From: Biscogniauxia marginata
Taxonomy: Eukaryota > Ascomycota > Sordariomycetes > Xylariales > Xylariaceae
DNA: 64,000 nucleotides
Direction of reading: 5' to 3'
Assembly (NCBI GenBank): GCA_022695795.1
Contig: MU404129.1
Coordinates: forward strand, 62,001-126,000
The translations under genes and the position numbers were made by a program. Positions 1 to 13,600 of this stretch are shown here, piece by piece. Each line of letters begins with the position of its first letter. Position 1 is the stretch's first letter. The notes beneath the pieces were generated by a model. It had not been told where the DNA came from. It worked only from the letters and a program-made list of their open reading frames with translations, and searched no databases.

Positions 1-1600
1 CAGAGTCATCGCCTCGATGTGGCGGAGACGGTAGCAGTGCTTTGAGGATCGGAGACGTACGAGTCTGTTTGCCATGATCGGCAGAGAATGTCCTCGTGTA
101 TACGAGGAAGGTCACGAGGTTGCCAAGATAGATCGGGCAGACTAGTAGGTTTAATCTGGGACGATTGAAGCGTCGGCGAGGAACGACGGGGCGACGGAGC
201 GTAGTTATCGTACGAAAGCTTTATTCTTTTCGAAGAGAGACCGGGCAACTCAGGAGAGGGATGGCTGAGTTTGGTGGTCTGAGGCGAGACTGATGTGCTC
301 GAGACACTCCTTTGCCTGGTCATCTCATTCGGCCTACGTTGCGGTACAAGCTGCCGCGAGTCATCCTGCTCGGCCGGAGAAGTTACCGGGGAGGTGTTAT
401 GTCCCCCACGAGGACTAGAAATCCCGTCAGTACTTCCGGAGACTTACAGCGACAAATCACTACTCCAACTCACGCATTCTTGAATTTGCAGACCCTGCCG
501 AACTTCTCACACTGGACGCAGCGAGGGTAATCAGGGTCGCATTTTATCTTCTTCTCGCGGCAGGTAAGGCAAGCGATCGCAAGCCGCTTTCTCGGTTTCC
601 CAGCTTTCGTTACCCCCCAATGCGCGTTGACCGGCTCTCCGTCTATGACCGTCTTGCAATGAGTCCCGTCGTCGTAAAAATAGCATAGCCCCTCGCCAGG
701 AACCTCTGCTTGCCGCACAAAGCGAGGTAAAAAGTGCGCCCCAGTCCAGATCTTCGGGCCTAGCCCGTCCTTCCCCGTGATTCCCTCCGGCGCAGCCGTG
801 CCCGCCAATGCTGACGATCGGCTCATATGCCCTGGTTGCTTCTGGCCCTCCTTCCTGAATACTGAGTTGGTCTCGGCCCCTAAGCTATGGCTGAGAGGAG
901 GCAGGGCCATGTGCTCGCCTACTGGCCTAAAGGAGGGAGGTGATGCCTGGGATCCGAACACGTACTCTGGCCGCTTCAGCTCCGGATAGCTCGAATGCGA
1001 CCATCTCCCGGTCGAAGTAGACTCAATTCGATATGAATGATGCGTAGGTTCGAACTCGCGGGTTCGGGGAGATAAATGCCCAGGAAAATCGCGGCTGACC
1101 GAGGGTAGCGTTAGCCGCTCTGGCTCCAGTCTCGGCTCGTAGATGCTTAGTGGTTGACCCATTGGCGGAGATACGTTTGGAAAATAAGACGAGCTTCTCG
1201 AGTACGGCCTTTCAGGTTGAGTGGTTGCGGATTGCGGTCGGTCCAAGGGGGATTGTGTTCCAAAGAGAGGGCTTGGACGATCCGTGAGAGGGGAATGCAG
1301 AGGCCGAATATGCTGAGGCGGCCCAAAGATACTGCTCAAAGATGGCAGCTGTTGTCGAGGTGCGTTGTTAGGCATATCTCTTCGGGTTTGACCCTCCTCC
1401 AAGCTCTTCCCAGCTGCCATCTCGGGTCTGGTTCTGGAATCATAGCTGGACATGGGAGGGGAAACAGGCGCACCACTACTCCAGAACCGGTCTTCCGAGG
1501 TTCTAGAAGAGTACGTTGAAGAACTTGGGCTCACCAGTCCGGGAGGAGTATCTGGGATGGAAGACGGACGCTGGATATCTAGGCTAGAATATATCCCCAT
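1..1600 (-). CDS. Zn2Cys6 fungal transcription factor, 5' part (runs off left edge)
   Basis: This is a nuclear sequence-specific regulator of the fungal Zn2Cys6 type. The first ATG is at 1600-1598; the frame stays open further upstream but without an ATG. Exon 1 is 1600-474 and exon 2 begins at 414; the 59-base intron has a GTGAGT donor, a CTGAC branch-like motif and a TTCTAG acceptor, and the join is in phase. About 340 residues of Ser/Pro-rich disordered sequence precede the finger, whose six cysteines lie near residues 344-371 with the spacing C-x2-C-x6-C-x6-C-x2-C-x6-C. A basic stretch sits just before it. The middle-homology domain expected in this class would lie beyond position 1. Near positions 20-35 the frame changes: the open frame hits TGA at 8-6, while another frame reads a helix-like HIEAMTL continuation. 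That is either a frameshift or an intron I cannot resolve at the edge. Its target genes are unknown. Confidence 0.8.
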
Positions 1601-4600
1601 TGAGATAGAATGTGAGGTATCGACCAGCCCTATAGCATATCCCAACTTCGGTCGATCAGTTCGTACGACTTCTCAAGCAAAACATGTAAATCCAAATAGA
1701 TAGAAGGACACAAGCTGAAGTTAGTTGTTTAGCATCTACCGGATAAAGGTACTACAGCGGCGTAGTTTGCAAGTCTACAACCACCTGTGCTGGAAACTCC
1801 TCAAGCCGGGGCGTTAAACGGATGGCCCAAATTCCGGGTAATTGGCTGATAAGACGTGGTGGGTGCTTGCGAGTTGGATTACTCGTTGGCGTACGGGGCG
1901 TGGTCAGTTCTTGAATTTCATCCGCCTGTTGAACCCAAAAGGAATGAGGCGGCGAATCGTGGTAGCTTTTCGAGTCTGACAACGACGGAAGAGACAACAC
2001 GACCCGGGTTAATGGCGCAGCCTTTCTACTTGCCTCACAAGCGAAAAAGGGCAGGATCTTATTTGGTCGATGCCTCGATGTGTCACTCGAAAGTATGTAG
2101 GTAGATGATCCAGAAGGTACATGGCAGAGTTGGGCAGAAAAGGTGATTCGAGGGGAATCAGCAAGTGTATATCGTAAACTAGACTTGTTACGAGGGGTTT
2201 GTTACGTCTCTAGGTTACCTTGTCAGAGCTTGGAGAGCAGGAGGTGGTAACAGTGGCTTGAATTCATAACAGGACGGACTGTTTATCCTAGTCTAGTCTA
2301 TACGTAGTCCACAAGTCGAGCCTGGGTTTGGTGAGTATCGGCACCAACGGCATGGTGTTCGTTCTTGGCCACGGGAAGCACGTACCTAACCCAGTTACTC
2401 GCTGAGGCTAGTCGAGTGGGCAAGCTAGTGCGTTGAAAATAGGTAGATGAGCCGAGGAGCCTCTGGGATGGAGGGTGGATACTCACTATGTTCCATGTAC
2501 ATAGCATCAATGACCTAGCCAGCATGAAAGCCGGGTTTAGCCTGGTCTACGTACTTATGCCCGCTCGTTAAAGTATTTTGCGGGATGAACAACGACTAGG
2601 GAAACTCGAGTAAGGTATACGAGCGGCTTGACGAAATGCTCGTATAGAATCGAGCATGATTAAGTGAGAGCTCACAAACGAAACGCTCACAACGCATTGA
2701 TACCAGGTATCCCACCTACCTAGAGCGTAGAGTAGCCCCGTACGCCTCCCATAGATTGAAGATGTTTTGACAAAAGGCGACTGAGCGGGAGGAATGGATG
2801 TACATAGTGGCCTATTCTTGGGTTTGTGGATAAAGGGTAGTGTGGGCCAATGTTAGCGAGGGATTCGGCCTAAGTACATGTACCACCCATCATTTACATA
2901 TGACAAACGGCAGAAAGTCTTGGCTCTTCTTCAGCTGTCTGATACTAGAGGAGATCCGGACCTCTACCTAGCTATATGGGGTATGAATGAGAGCGATATG
3001 AGGCGACAAGCGAGGCAAGGGCGCTTTAATTTCAGTAAACGATGACATGAATATAGCAAATAAGCGTTGATCTGAACAAAGGAAGAGGGCGTGGAGGCCC
3101 GGGGGGGCTACATGATAATAGCAAAAATAGCTTTACAAATCTCACGCTGCAGGTCATTTTGTTGATGCAATCCTCAAGGAAGCGCGCGGCCCTAGGATGG
3201 ATAGCCTGGTTGGACAGCACCATGCGGAAATGTACACGAACATATAGTAGCACCATCCCAATCGTCTGCACGTTCGACACCGGCGGCTTTCGATTACATA
3301 CTCGACGCCGACGGATCATGAAGGGCAGCATTATGCGAGAGTCACCGTCTAACACCTCACCGTGTCTCTCCCTGACTTGAGTTAGAGTATGACGACGAGG
3401 AAGCTCAAAAGGAGGCTCGGTCCACGACAGACAATTCCAAAAGCCCATTGGGCTTTCTCCCAGTCGTCATACCTAGCCGATCACCGGCCAAGCAACGGCC
3501 GACTTCTGTCGTAATAGGTAGGTGATGCAAAGTAGGGGGGGTTACTTATTACTGGGGCTATATGACGGCTAATGAAGAGCGCATGCGCCGGCACGTCTTA
3601 TTTGGTGCGAATCCAGTCCCCCGGGTGCAGCGTACAAGGTAGCAACGGTAGCACCAGATGGATTGGGACAGGTACATTGCTCCGTCAGCAGCACGAAGAT
3701 CGGCTCCCCCTGTCATTGGTGGTGTCTGCCGCTCGCGTGTGGGAAGTGCCTTGGCCCTTGCGAGAGCGAGAAGAATGCGAGAGAATAGGGACAGAAGAGG
3801 CGTAGGAGGACATGCAACTGCATGGGACCTTTTTCCAGCCGGGCCATTAGTAGCCGTGCGCTAAGTTAACAAGTCCCAGAGTCCCAGAATCGCCAGAGGC
3901 TAATGACGATCCAGGGCTCTGGAGTACCAAGGATATTACATGGTAACGCTAGGCGAACTTGGGCAAGCCATCGGCTTAGAGTTCCCACATGGCCAACATC
4001 GGTTGCGAGCACACACACACAAGACCAAGATAACCTGGCCCATTGACAAGACGGAGGTGGCGGGTCGAAGAACAAAAATCCCCGTTGTGCCTGTCGGCCG
4101 GGGCACTAGGGCAATACGGAGTAGTAGCTCGACGGCGTCTTCTTCGAAACCCGAGGACTAGTTAAGCGGACTACCCACCACCGTTTGCCCTCGCTTCGCT
4201 AATTTTCTCTTTGTAGGGTATAGGCCGATAGAACTAGAAAAACGTCGGTAAGCTGGGCGATTTTTGGCTCGAGTTTTCCCACCACGCGAGTAACGTATGT
4301 TAGTGACGATGATGATGGTGATGACGAGAGTAATAATAATCATAATATTGGTATTAGTAAGTATGAATAATTGAAGCTAAGTCTGTAATAATTGAGTTAC
4401 CAGGTAGCTTAGGTAGGGTAGTGCAGAACGCCAATCTGCCTGTGGCTGAAGAAGTTTGAGGTCATACACATCTGGGCATTATACGTACGGTAATGTAAGA
4501 GTACCTGCTCATGCATATGTTGGTGAACTGAGACGCACATACCGGTCCCTCTAAGGTTAGCCGGCTAACATATCGTGTAGTCAGGGGCTGAGACAGACTA

Positions 4601-7600
4601 AACCCGATAATGATGGTATGTGCGTACGCTGTGTGGAGAGAGACGGAGGAGGCTCGAGAAAGTTCGAGACATCGCAAACTTCCTGACGGCAGTTGTTTGT
4701 CCATTACCCGCAACTAAGTCATAAACTGATGCGGGTGTCACTAGTGTTCTATCGCTCGAGTCATGATTAAGTATATCTAATTTACTACTCTCGCAACAAA
4801 CCTCCGCTAATACGACCTCGCTGAGAGGATCTAGATCTATCTCCTGCTGGCCGGCAGGGCCGCCGGGTCTCGTTACATTGTAATCCTGAGACCTGGGCTC
4901 GATCATGGCACGGCAAAGTTGGCTCAATATTCCTAACCAGCCACGCGCGCCGGGTGGATCCACGGGTACAGAATGCCTGTCTGGGGCAAGCAGGTCTTCT
5001 GCGTCCGTGGAAAAACCTCTCACTCATCTTTGGCCACATCTAAATCGTCACGCTTGAAGTATGAACGGGGCACAGGAGGGCATGGCAGCGAACGAGAGCA
5101 GGAGACCCTTACCCCCTCCCCCGAGTCTGCCCAGCCAGAGAAAGCCGATGCAGGTCGGGGTCTCATCTTAAAGAACCTGCCACGCACCACTTACTCTTTA
5201 TAGCGCAGCAGCGATACGCTCGGCTCCGCAAGTATCTGCCGTAAGAGAAACGTGGTGAGGGCGCCTGGAATAATGGCAGTTGCCTACGTTACTTGTACGG
5301 GCCGTGTGGTCCTCCTTTGATGACAGGAAATGCTAACCTCGTGATGCTGCCAGCTCGGCGGCGCTCGGCCAGACTACGGCAGTAGTAACTAGTTGTCTGT
5401 TGCTGATTACTGTTGGTAGCATCATTCCGTGGCATTCGAGAGATAGATGGATGCCTGCAGGTCGCTTGCTCTCACAGTGTCTAGTTCATATCGCTCTTGA
5501 CCAGCTTGCATGGCATGACCTTATCTCGAGTCAAACTTAATCTTGCCGCTTCTAACGGCGCCGGATCCAATGTTGGAAGCGAGAGTCTGGCTACATACCT
5601 TAGTTCCAATAGAACTCAAAAAGAAGGCTTGCAGGCCTTGGAAGTATGTAATACGTGAAGAAGTCATTCAGGGCGCCCGTGTCAGCGAGGGTGGAGTTAC
5701 ACAAGTCATGCCTATCAAGGGTATATTTCCGCCTCCCTTGTGTAAGCTAAGCTGCAATTCTTACTACATTGCGTGAACATGAGGCGACGGGATGGGCCTC
5801 GTGGCTCAATACACCCTTACGCGGTATTTGACATTGTGTCAAGGTGTCATGCATGGGTGCATACTTGGTAATGTCTTCCTAATAGGTATTGCGACATTAA
5901 GCCTCGCGGGGATTGGGCCGTAGCTTCAAGGCAATAATATCAGGGTGTGTGTGTTCCCCCATCCGCAAAGTCCTGGAGTGATTCCTGCCGTCCGCCATGG
6001 TTCTCCCTCTGCTCTACTCGGTAGAGGGAATAGAATCCCGGGCGTCCGGGAAGAAGGGGAGGCCCATGATTTCATGTATGCATCCACGTTGAAATGTCGG
6101 GGTAAGGGTTCACCGCTTTGCGGCTCGAGCTCGAATCCTCCGAACGCGAATAAAGCGTCGCATTCGTGTTGATGGAACTGTGAATGGTGTAACAAGTAGA
6201 ATAACCCCTGCGCTCACAGCTTCCTTTGGATATGGATCATATCTTATATGGTAGGATCTGAATTTAGTGCGGTAAACGATTGATTTACATACAAAAACAC
6301 TGTAGACCCGTATACAATTTCTGCCACCAACAGTCGATCATCTAGAAAACCATTCAAAAGGCCGGGGATAAAAGTGAGTGCAATTATATCGAGTAGAATA
6401 TCGAGAGCGGGACTAGATTTATCTCCTCAGCCCAAGCACTAGTTTATAGGGGTAACTAAACCGAATAACGAAATTGGCCCCGAAACTCAATACAAGTTCT
6501 TCTATGTATATCATATTACCTACCCATGAGCCGCTCCTATCGCTACATAGATGTTTCACAATAAACAGAGTTGTGTTTTATGTTTACCAGTTTATACACC
6601 AAGGGCGATGTAGTTATGTAAGTTGCAGTGTCTAGTGTAGCGACTTGATTAGCAATAGGCACTACTCCAGAGCACTCCATGGCATCCCATCCTATTGCGG
6701 CTACGGGCTGCCGAAAGATGCTACGCTGAGGGATGCGTGTACCTGTACAAGAGCCCTGCGGCGCCCCACCATCGGGACCGAAGCTCTTTACCAAGACTCG
6801 AGGTCGTATGCCCTAATTGAGGTTAGTACTGCCGGCGTACTTTTGTGCCAGGCTTTCTGCCACTGGAGCCGCCGCCGTTTTGGCATCCAAAGGATAGAGC
6901 GGGTATGGTAATATCATCTTCTTCGAGCATGAAGTCTCGAGGGGGGGGGGGAGGGTCTCGTCCGATAAGACCCCCAAAGAACATGCATGCGTGTGTGCCT
7001 GGAGATAGCTGCCAGATCGGTACTTTGGAACTAGAGCCCAGGCGATGTGATTCATGCTTGACTACGACGTCAGCCGCTCCGGCTTCTAGGGCTTCTAGAA
7101 GCGATTCAACAGTCTAGCGGACCCGGCAAACTCGAGCATGTGACAAGGATGTAGGTGGTATTCCGGCTGGCCCATTCAGGAAGTAATCCCGATGCTTTCC
7201 GCAGAATAGGTCGCAAACTATTGAAGGAAAGGGGCAGAGGATTCAAAAGGCAAGGTAAGATTGGATAGATAACCTACGCAATGGTTACGTGAGGAAAGAA
7301 TCTCTGCAACGTGTCTCGGGCGCAGAATAGGAATGGGATAGAAGGAGGCGAGATGGGCGACTCGGCGCTTGTTAGTCTGAAATCTGGTGATTAGTTGCAG
7401 ATCCGTCGCCAGACGATCATCTCGGCAGTGGACAGACAGACAGCAGAACCCTTGGACCACGTGACCGCTGGGGTGGTGATCCATTGCGTCTTGCTTCGAT
7501 AGGATAGGGCAAAGCTGGGGACTGGCATATGATCATACATAAGCTCTCGGGATCGTGCGCATCAAACCCCTTCAGAAACCGAAGTGCCGGGAAGAGAAAG

Positions 7601-10600
7601 GGAAAAAAGAAAAGATAGGGTGGGCTAGCTTGTGAAGGAGAGAGTCGGGCCCCTGTACATCTTCTACGATCGGTCCTTAGGAGACAGATCGATCTTGTGA
7701 TGTTGGACGCGAGTGTAAAACGGTTACGTATGAAAGATCGACCGTGGCAGCAGTAGGCATCTCCCCGCCCTCTAGGATTACAGCATTTATAACTCTTGGG
7801 CAATTTCGGCAGGTAACCAAATAAATGAATTGGCAGTTGTGATATACATAAAAGGGTTGTCAGCACCAGGGATAAGTGCCGCAGACTACGAAGTAGCAGC
7901 GGGGGAGAGACTTGGGTTTATTTTTAGGGTATGCGAAGACGGACGAATACTACGATAACGGCTTCTGCAACCTAGGTACTCGGATAGACACATCATTCGA
8001 TATGCCACTGACGACTGTCTCAACCTTTGAGTCCTTAAATATTTTATCTACGGCCTATAGCCCGACCAGGCGGACACATTGATATTTGGTCTTGTAAGGT
8101 CGGCTCCGAATTCAGGATTCGGGATGATCTATATGGACGCAATGCAGCGCTGGCCGATTGACCATTTATTGCCTCGCGATTGTTATACGCCGGGTAGTTT
8201 AGCAAAAGGATTGCGGCCGTATCCATATGCATTTCTCGGCCCGGGCCCGGTTGCTATGCTGATGCATAGAAGAGCCTGTTGCTCCATTTCTATTTCGCCT
8301 GACCGGGCTGGCGATGCCGCGTATTTCTTCTCCTTTCAAGGGGTGAGATCCGTGCCGAGCAGTGAGAGGTCATATTTAATAAATAGCCCTCGAACTTAAG
8401 GGCCAATAAGGATCTCGCCTTATGAAAGTCTGGAGATATGTAGAGACCCGGGATGAATTCCTTCCGGCTTACGCAAGTAGCCGTGTGTTAATGTACTACC
8501 TACGTAAGCATCGTATTGTATGGGTGCATAGTAATAGTAGAGAATGGCTCGCGGATTAGATATTAGGGGCGACGAGAAGCTTACCTAGAGTATGTAGAAC
8601 AAATATGGTGCCCTAGCTGTTTAAAGCGCACCTATAGGGCAGCAAACACAATACTCTATCTATAGGCCCGATGCACTGCAAGGGGCTTTCTCTTGTGTTT
8701 CTGACGTTGGTAATATATATCGGCAAATAGGCTGTTTGTGCGAATCTGCACAAAGATCATCACCAACGGCCGTTCGTCTGGTCCTGTCATACAGGGGTAA
8801 CGACGCCAAGTGTACTCATTCCCGGCATTACGCCCCGCGAAGGCTTGTTTGCCCTTCCTAGGGTAACCCTTCTATGTAATGTAGTTAGGCGAGAAGGGGG
8901 GGAAAAAATGGAAAGGGAAAAAAAAAAAAAGGAGACAGAGAGATGTTTCATCGTGAACCTCGGTTACAGCAGTGATTTGTCGAAAGTCCGCGAAAGCTCG
9001 ATCGAGTCTCCATAACTATTACTTACTAGAAATAATTAAGATGATAGCTGTGCCGCTTTTTACGTACCCTTGGTCATAAACAACGCTGCGGAGGCAATAC
9101 CAATGCAATTTCATGTTGCAGTTGGAATTCAAAACTGCCCCAGCCCACTCACTACTAACGGCATCGGGGGGGAAGAGATTGCGGGATGTCCAGAAGGTCT
9201 CGCACCGGATAGCTGTTCCTGCAGAATACATACGTACATAAATTGCATTCGTGCGTGGTAGTGAGCGACCAGTGCGGCATTTGGTTGGATTAGATACACC
9301 ATGTAACTGGCATAACAGCCATGGTTCTTTTCCGGAGAGCAATGCCGGCCTTCGAGGCTCTTGAGCACCCCTCGCAAATATGAAACGACACCTTAAATCA
9401 CGGCATAGTACCCTGGTAATAAGACGGGGATTGGCCGGTCGGCACGTGCGACGATCACAACCAACGGCTCTACCGCTACCGCTATACGATGAGCTCTGCT
9501 AGCTTGAGGCCTGCCGGACTGGGAACACGTTGAAAGATCATTCAGCGAAATGATTCCTCGTGAGCTGCCACTAACACCTTACTATGTGTCCTATACACCC
9601 ACTCTCTTCTGCGCCCAAGGCCCGTCAAAGCTCTTCCCTGGCTTGGATGCCAGTTGCCTTCGGCGATCGACGCATGTAGGATCCTTTCCGGGCTCGGTAG
9701 GTAAAGAGACAAGGGCCGAGGCCCCACTAGGTCCTGAACTTAGACGCCGAGCTGAAAGGACCTCCCTTCATAGTATGGTACGTGCTGGCGGCGGCAGGGT
9801 GTACCGGAAAGCCAAGAATCGTGGACCGGTTTTTCTTACCAGATTCCAAGATTTCAACTCCCGGAGAGCGAAGAACGACATACTCAGATTGGGAAAAAGA
9901 GGTGCCGAACCCATGGTCCGTGAGCTGTCACTATTGTATCGGCTTTTACTACATTACGTAGCAGGTTAGAGTGATCATGCCATATTGGAGCTAGGGGCCA
10001 CTGTCGGGAGACCCTGCCCGATTACGGGCCCGCGTTAACATTACTAGTGTGAACACAGCGTTGGAACGTCGTTGAAGTTGATGGTCGGGGCTCAAACCTC
10101 ACCCAGGTTACCTTCCCAAATCATCGGCCCCCTTGGGACGAGTAGCTGCACTGTGCTTTTCTCGGTACCGTATTCAGGGTCTGGCACTTTGGCTGGGATG
10201 AGTGACAGCAAGGTTGATAACCGAGCTGTCACTCAAACACGGAGCATTAGATGGCTCGCAAGCCAATCTCTGAGATCTCGGGAAATCCAGCGGACGGACG
10301 GACGGACGGTGACCTCTTTCTCCCCGTCTGCTAGATATGCAAGTCCCGGCAAGCTGCAGTTGCTGGAGCACCATTCATAATAATTGACGGCAGAGATCAG
10401 ATCTCGAGTATCAATGATCTTCAACACTTCAAGATGGATCGGCTTATTTGCCAAGCCATGCCCCTCGAAAGATTGCTCTCATGCACCTTTGGTACAGCGA
10501 AAACAATGCCTGAGAGTCCATGTGTTGATGGAAGCGTTCGCGATGCTTTGCGCCGACAAGGAATTTCCGACCATTTGCGGCACAGCTTAGACACCCTGCA

Positions 10601-13600
10601 GTCCTGGTCGAATCGGTAGGTGCTCCGGATTAGACGAGTCTCGTCTTTTTACTATTGTTCCCCAGACAATAGCATGACATCGATATCTCGCGAATCCCTT
10701 GGTCGATGAAGTTTGGTTGATACAGCCTGCTGTATGTACAGTGGCCGCAAGCAAGCAAGGTCGTATTAGTAACCTGTTTGCCTCTCGTTGGTCCTGTCGT
10801 GTAAGCATAAGTAGGCAATCGGCCAAGTCGATATCCACTTGTGCAGTGACTATTCTTAGAGTCGATAATCCTTGACATTAGATCTCCTTAAAATACGTAC
10901 CCCAGGCTACCCTTGCAAGCTGGTTGCGAGGGTAGGTAGAGTGGCCAAGGCGGCTTAACAGCACCGAACAGGGGGGGAATCTCATCCGATTGAGGGAATT
11001 TTCACTCCGCGACTATTGGTACCCATGCTTTGATCGTCTTTGGTACTTTCGACGTAGCTTTGTGCGACCGAAACAACTTCTTCCATGCGTCGCCGACTTG
11101 TCAGCTGGGGAGTCCTCCTCGAGTTACAGCTGAAGAAGCCCAAAGTTATCATCGCCCTTGATAACTACTCGATAACATCTTAGAAGGACGCTCGGGGCAA
11201 ATAATGAATTTATAAAAAAAATTCGTACAGTATGTACATTATATCTTTAGCATTCTTTCGTAACAAAGGTTAGAAATTCAACTACCTAGTATATGGCTTG
11301 ATTACTCGTTGAATAAGGGGCGAATATGACTTGTCACCGCTTCTACCAGATTGCGACCGAGTAGCCCACTGAGAGCGATCCTCATGACAATTTGATTATT
11401 GCCGCCCGCTGACCACACCGCAAAATTTCCAAGGCGCGCTGGCGTTTCCGTCCAGTAGCAGATAGCAGTAGTAACTTTGCCTCGAAAGGGCAGAATCGGC
11501 CTTATGTCATTATACATACCGAAACGTCTCATACAACGAAGTTTCTGGCTGGTAACATGCCATCAAAGGCTCACAGCCGGTGCCCTTCTTGAAAGAGAAC
11601 TGATCCACTTCATCCCGCATTCCCAAACGTTCGTAATCCACATCCCTAGGGGGTAGCAATGAGTAACTGTAGTATATCGCAGCCTTTCCCTCGGGTTGGG
11701 GAACCATAAGATATCTGTTCTTGCTGAAAAATCGTTAATAAGTCTTGAGTCACCTACTACATTCTTATTAGGGGAGTTCCAAAGTTAGTGATAGAACACC
11801 GAGTCTCCGGTACATTTCAGGGGTAGGCACATCTAGAAGCTCCGAGAGGATTTTCAATAATGATTGCTAGCGGGATCGCGGGGACTTCCCCCTATTTTAC
11901 GCGAATGCTGCTCTGTTAGTCTACAAGGCCTTGCTCGCTTGTGGAAGAAGTTGAACCGGCTAGGTTGGAAACACAAAAAGGTCAGCACATGAACCTTATT
12001 CTTGGGTATACAGATACGTCAAACGGGGGTTCCTTCAGCTCTGCCAAGGAGAAACTCGCATGGGCTTCCCGACTACTTTCTATACTGATAATTCTTCAAA
12101 TTACTGATCCCTATTGTCCTCATGAGTTTGTCATAGCCCGACGCCAAGTGTGAAGGATTTCGTTTAATTTCAATAATGTCTACGAGTAAACTCATACTAC
12201 GGGATGAGGAGATGTCCGTTAGATGTCGTCAACCCCTTAATCAATTAGGTCTATGTATTCAGCACTGCTAAGGTTGGTGATCTACCCGCTGAGGATAGCA
12301 ACTCGGAACACTCGTCCGAGGAGCAATTTTAGGGACGGGAATGTTCGATGAAGTCTAGGCTAAGAAACAAAGCCTACGATCAGCTAAAGCAAGACCATGA
12401 GCCCTGCTACACATTGCTGGAATTCCTCACTCGATCTATCAAATGTGAACTCGCTCGACCAATCCCGCCGCTGCCCCCTATCAAGACTAGTAACGGGTAT
12501 CGCCCCTCAACGAATACTTGAGGATTCTGTCGATCAGCTAGGTTAATCAAAAGCTTTCCAATCAGCTTCAGAGAGTACTCTCGCGTTGTAAAGGGTATTG
12601 TGGACTTAGGCTCATGTAATCCTATGCCATGGTCTTTGTGAGAAGGACTAACTAATGAAGACAGGGGGCGCCTAAGTACCAAGCTTCCTACGGCCCTTAC
12701 ACGTGCAGGTCCCTAATACGGTTAAAGGCGGCAACGCGCGAGGCAACAGTTGTGAACGCCATAGTGGTCGTCTGACCCTCCCGTCTCATCTCTCTCCCCA
12801 TTGAAGTTGTTTCCCACTGAAGGAATATTTCCCTAGGCATGCTGATATCTCTCGTGCAGGTGGTAAGGCAAAGTCGATCTTTAGCCGCGTCTAAGGAGCA
12901 TTAGTCTCCCTGTCTGCTTAATCCATAAGTACATAATCATCATCAAGTTCATATAGAGCTTAATCCGCGACCCCTAATGTGCAGAGGAGCCACAGTAGGT
13001 CCTACAATGACTACCTTCCACTCTATACCATCACTAGAAACCTAGATTTCAATTTCTTATTGGATAAAATGATGAAAGTGTGGATTTTATAGTGATCATT
13101 TCAGTAAACTGCTGTTCAAGTTTTCGTGGTTGTTTCTCGGGCATCCCCTTTCCCATTTCCCGGAGGATACTAGGAAAAGGGGGAAGAGCGTAAAGAGCTT
13201 GACGCAAAGAGGTATATCACTATTCGTAAAGATTTTCTTCGCAGGACTACCTCTATTCTCTAGGGTACTGGCCATTCCTTGATTCTGGCCCCTTTTCTCT
13301 CTCTTTTCTTCCCTCATAGGAGTCCGAGAACATTTATAAATGTCATCAACGCTATTCACGTATTACCAGGGAATCAATCCATGGTTTTGTTGGTGAAACA
13401 AAATCATATTGTTGTGATCTCAAACTTCTCTGTACTTAGTAAGCATGTTTGGGCCGTTGAAGGGCATCAGGATTTCTAAGAGAAGCGAGTGAAACCGGAC
13501 TCATCTACCGACACTTACTTAGTTGACTATTCACACCACGCGTGTATCTGCCGCTGAACGTACGAGCGGACAACGCTAGCGGTGAGCTGCAGACTTACAC

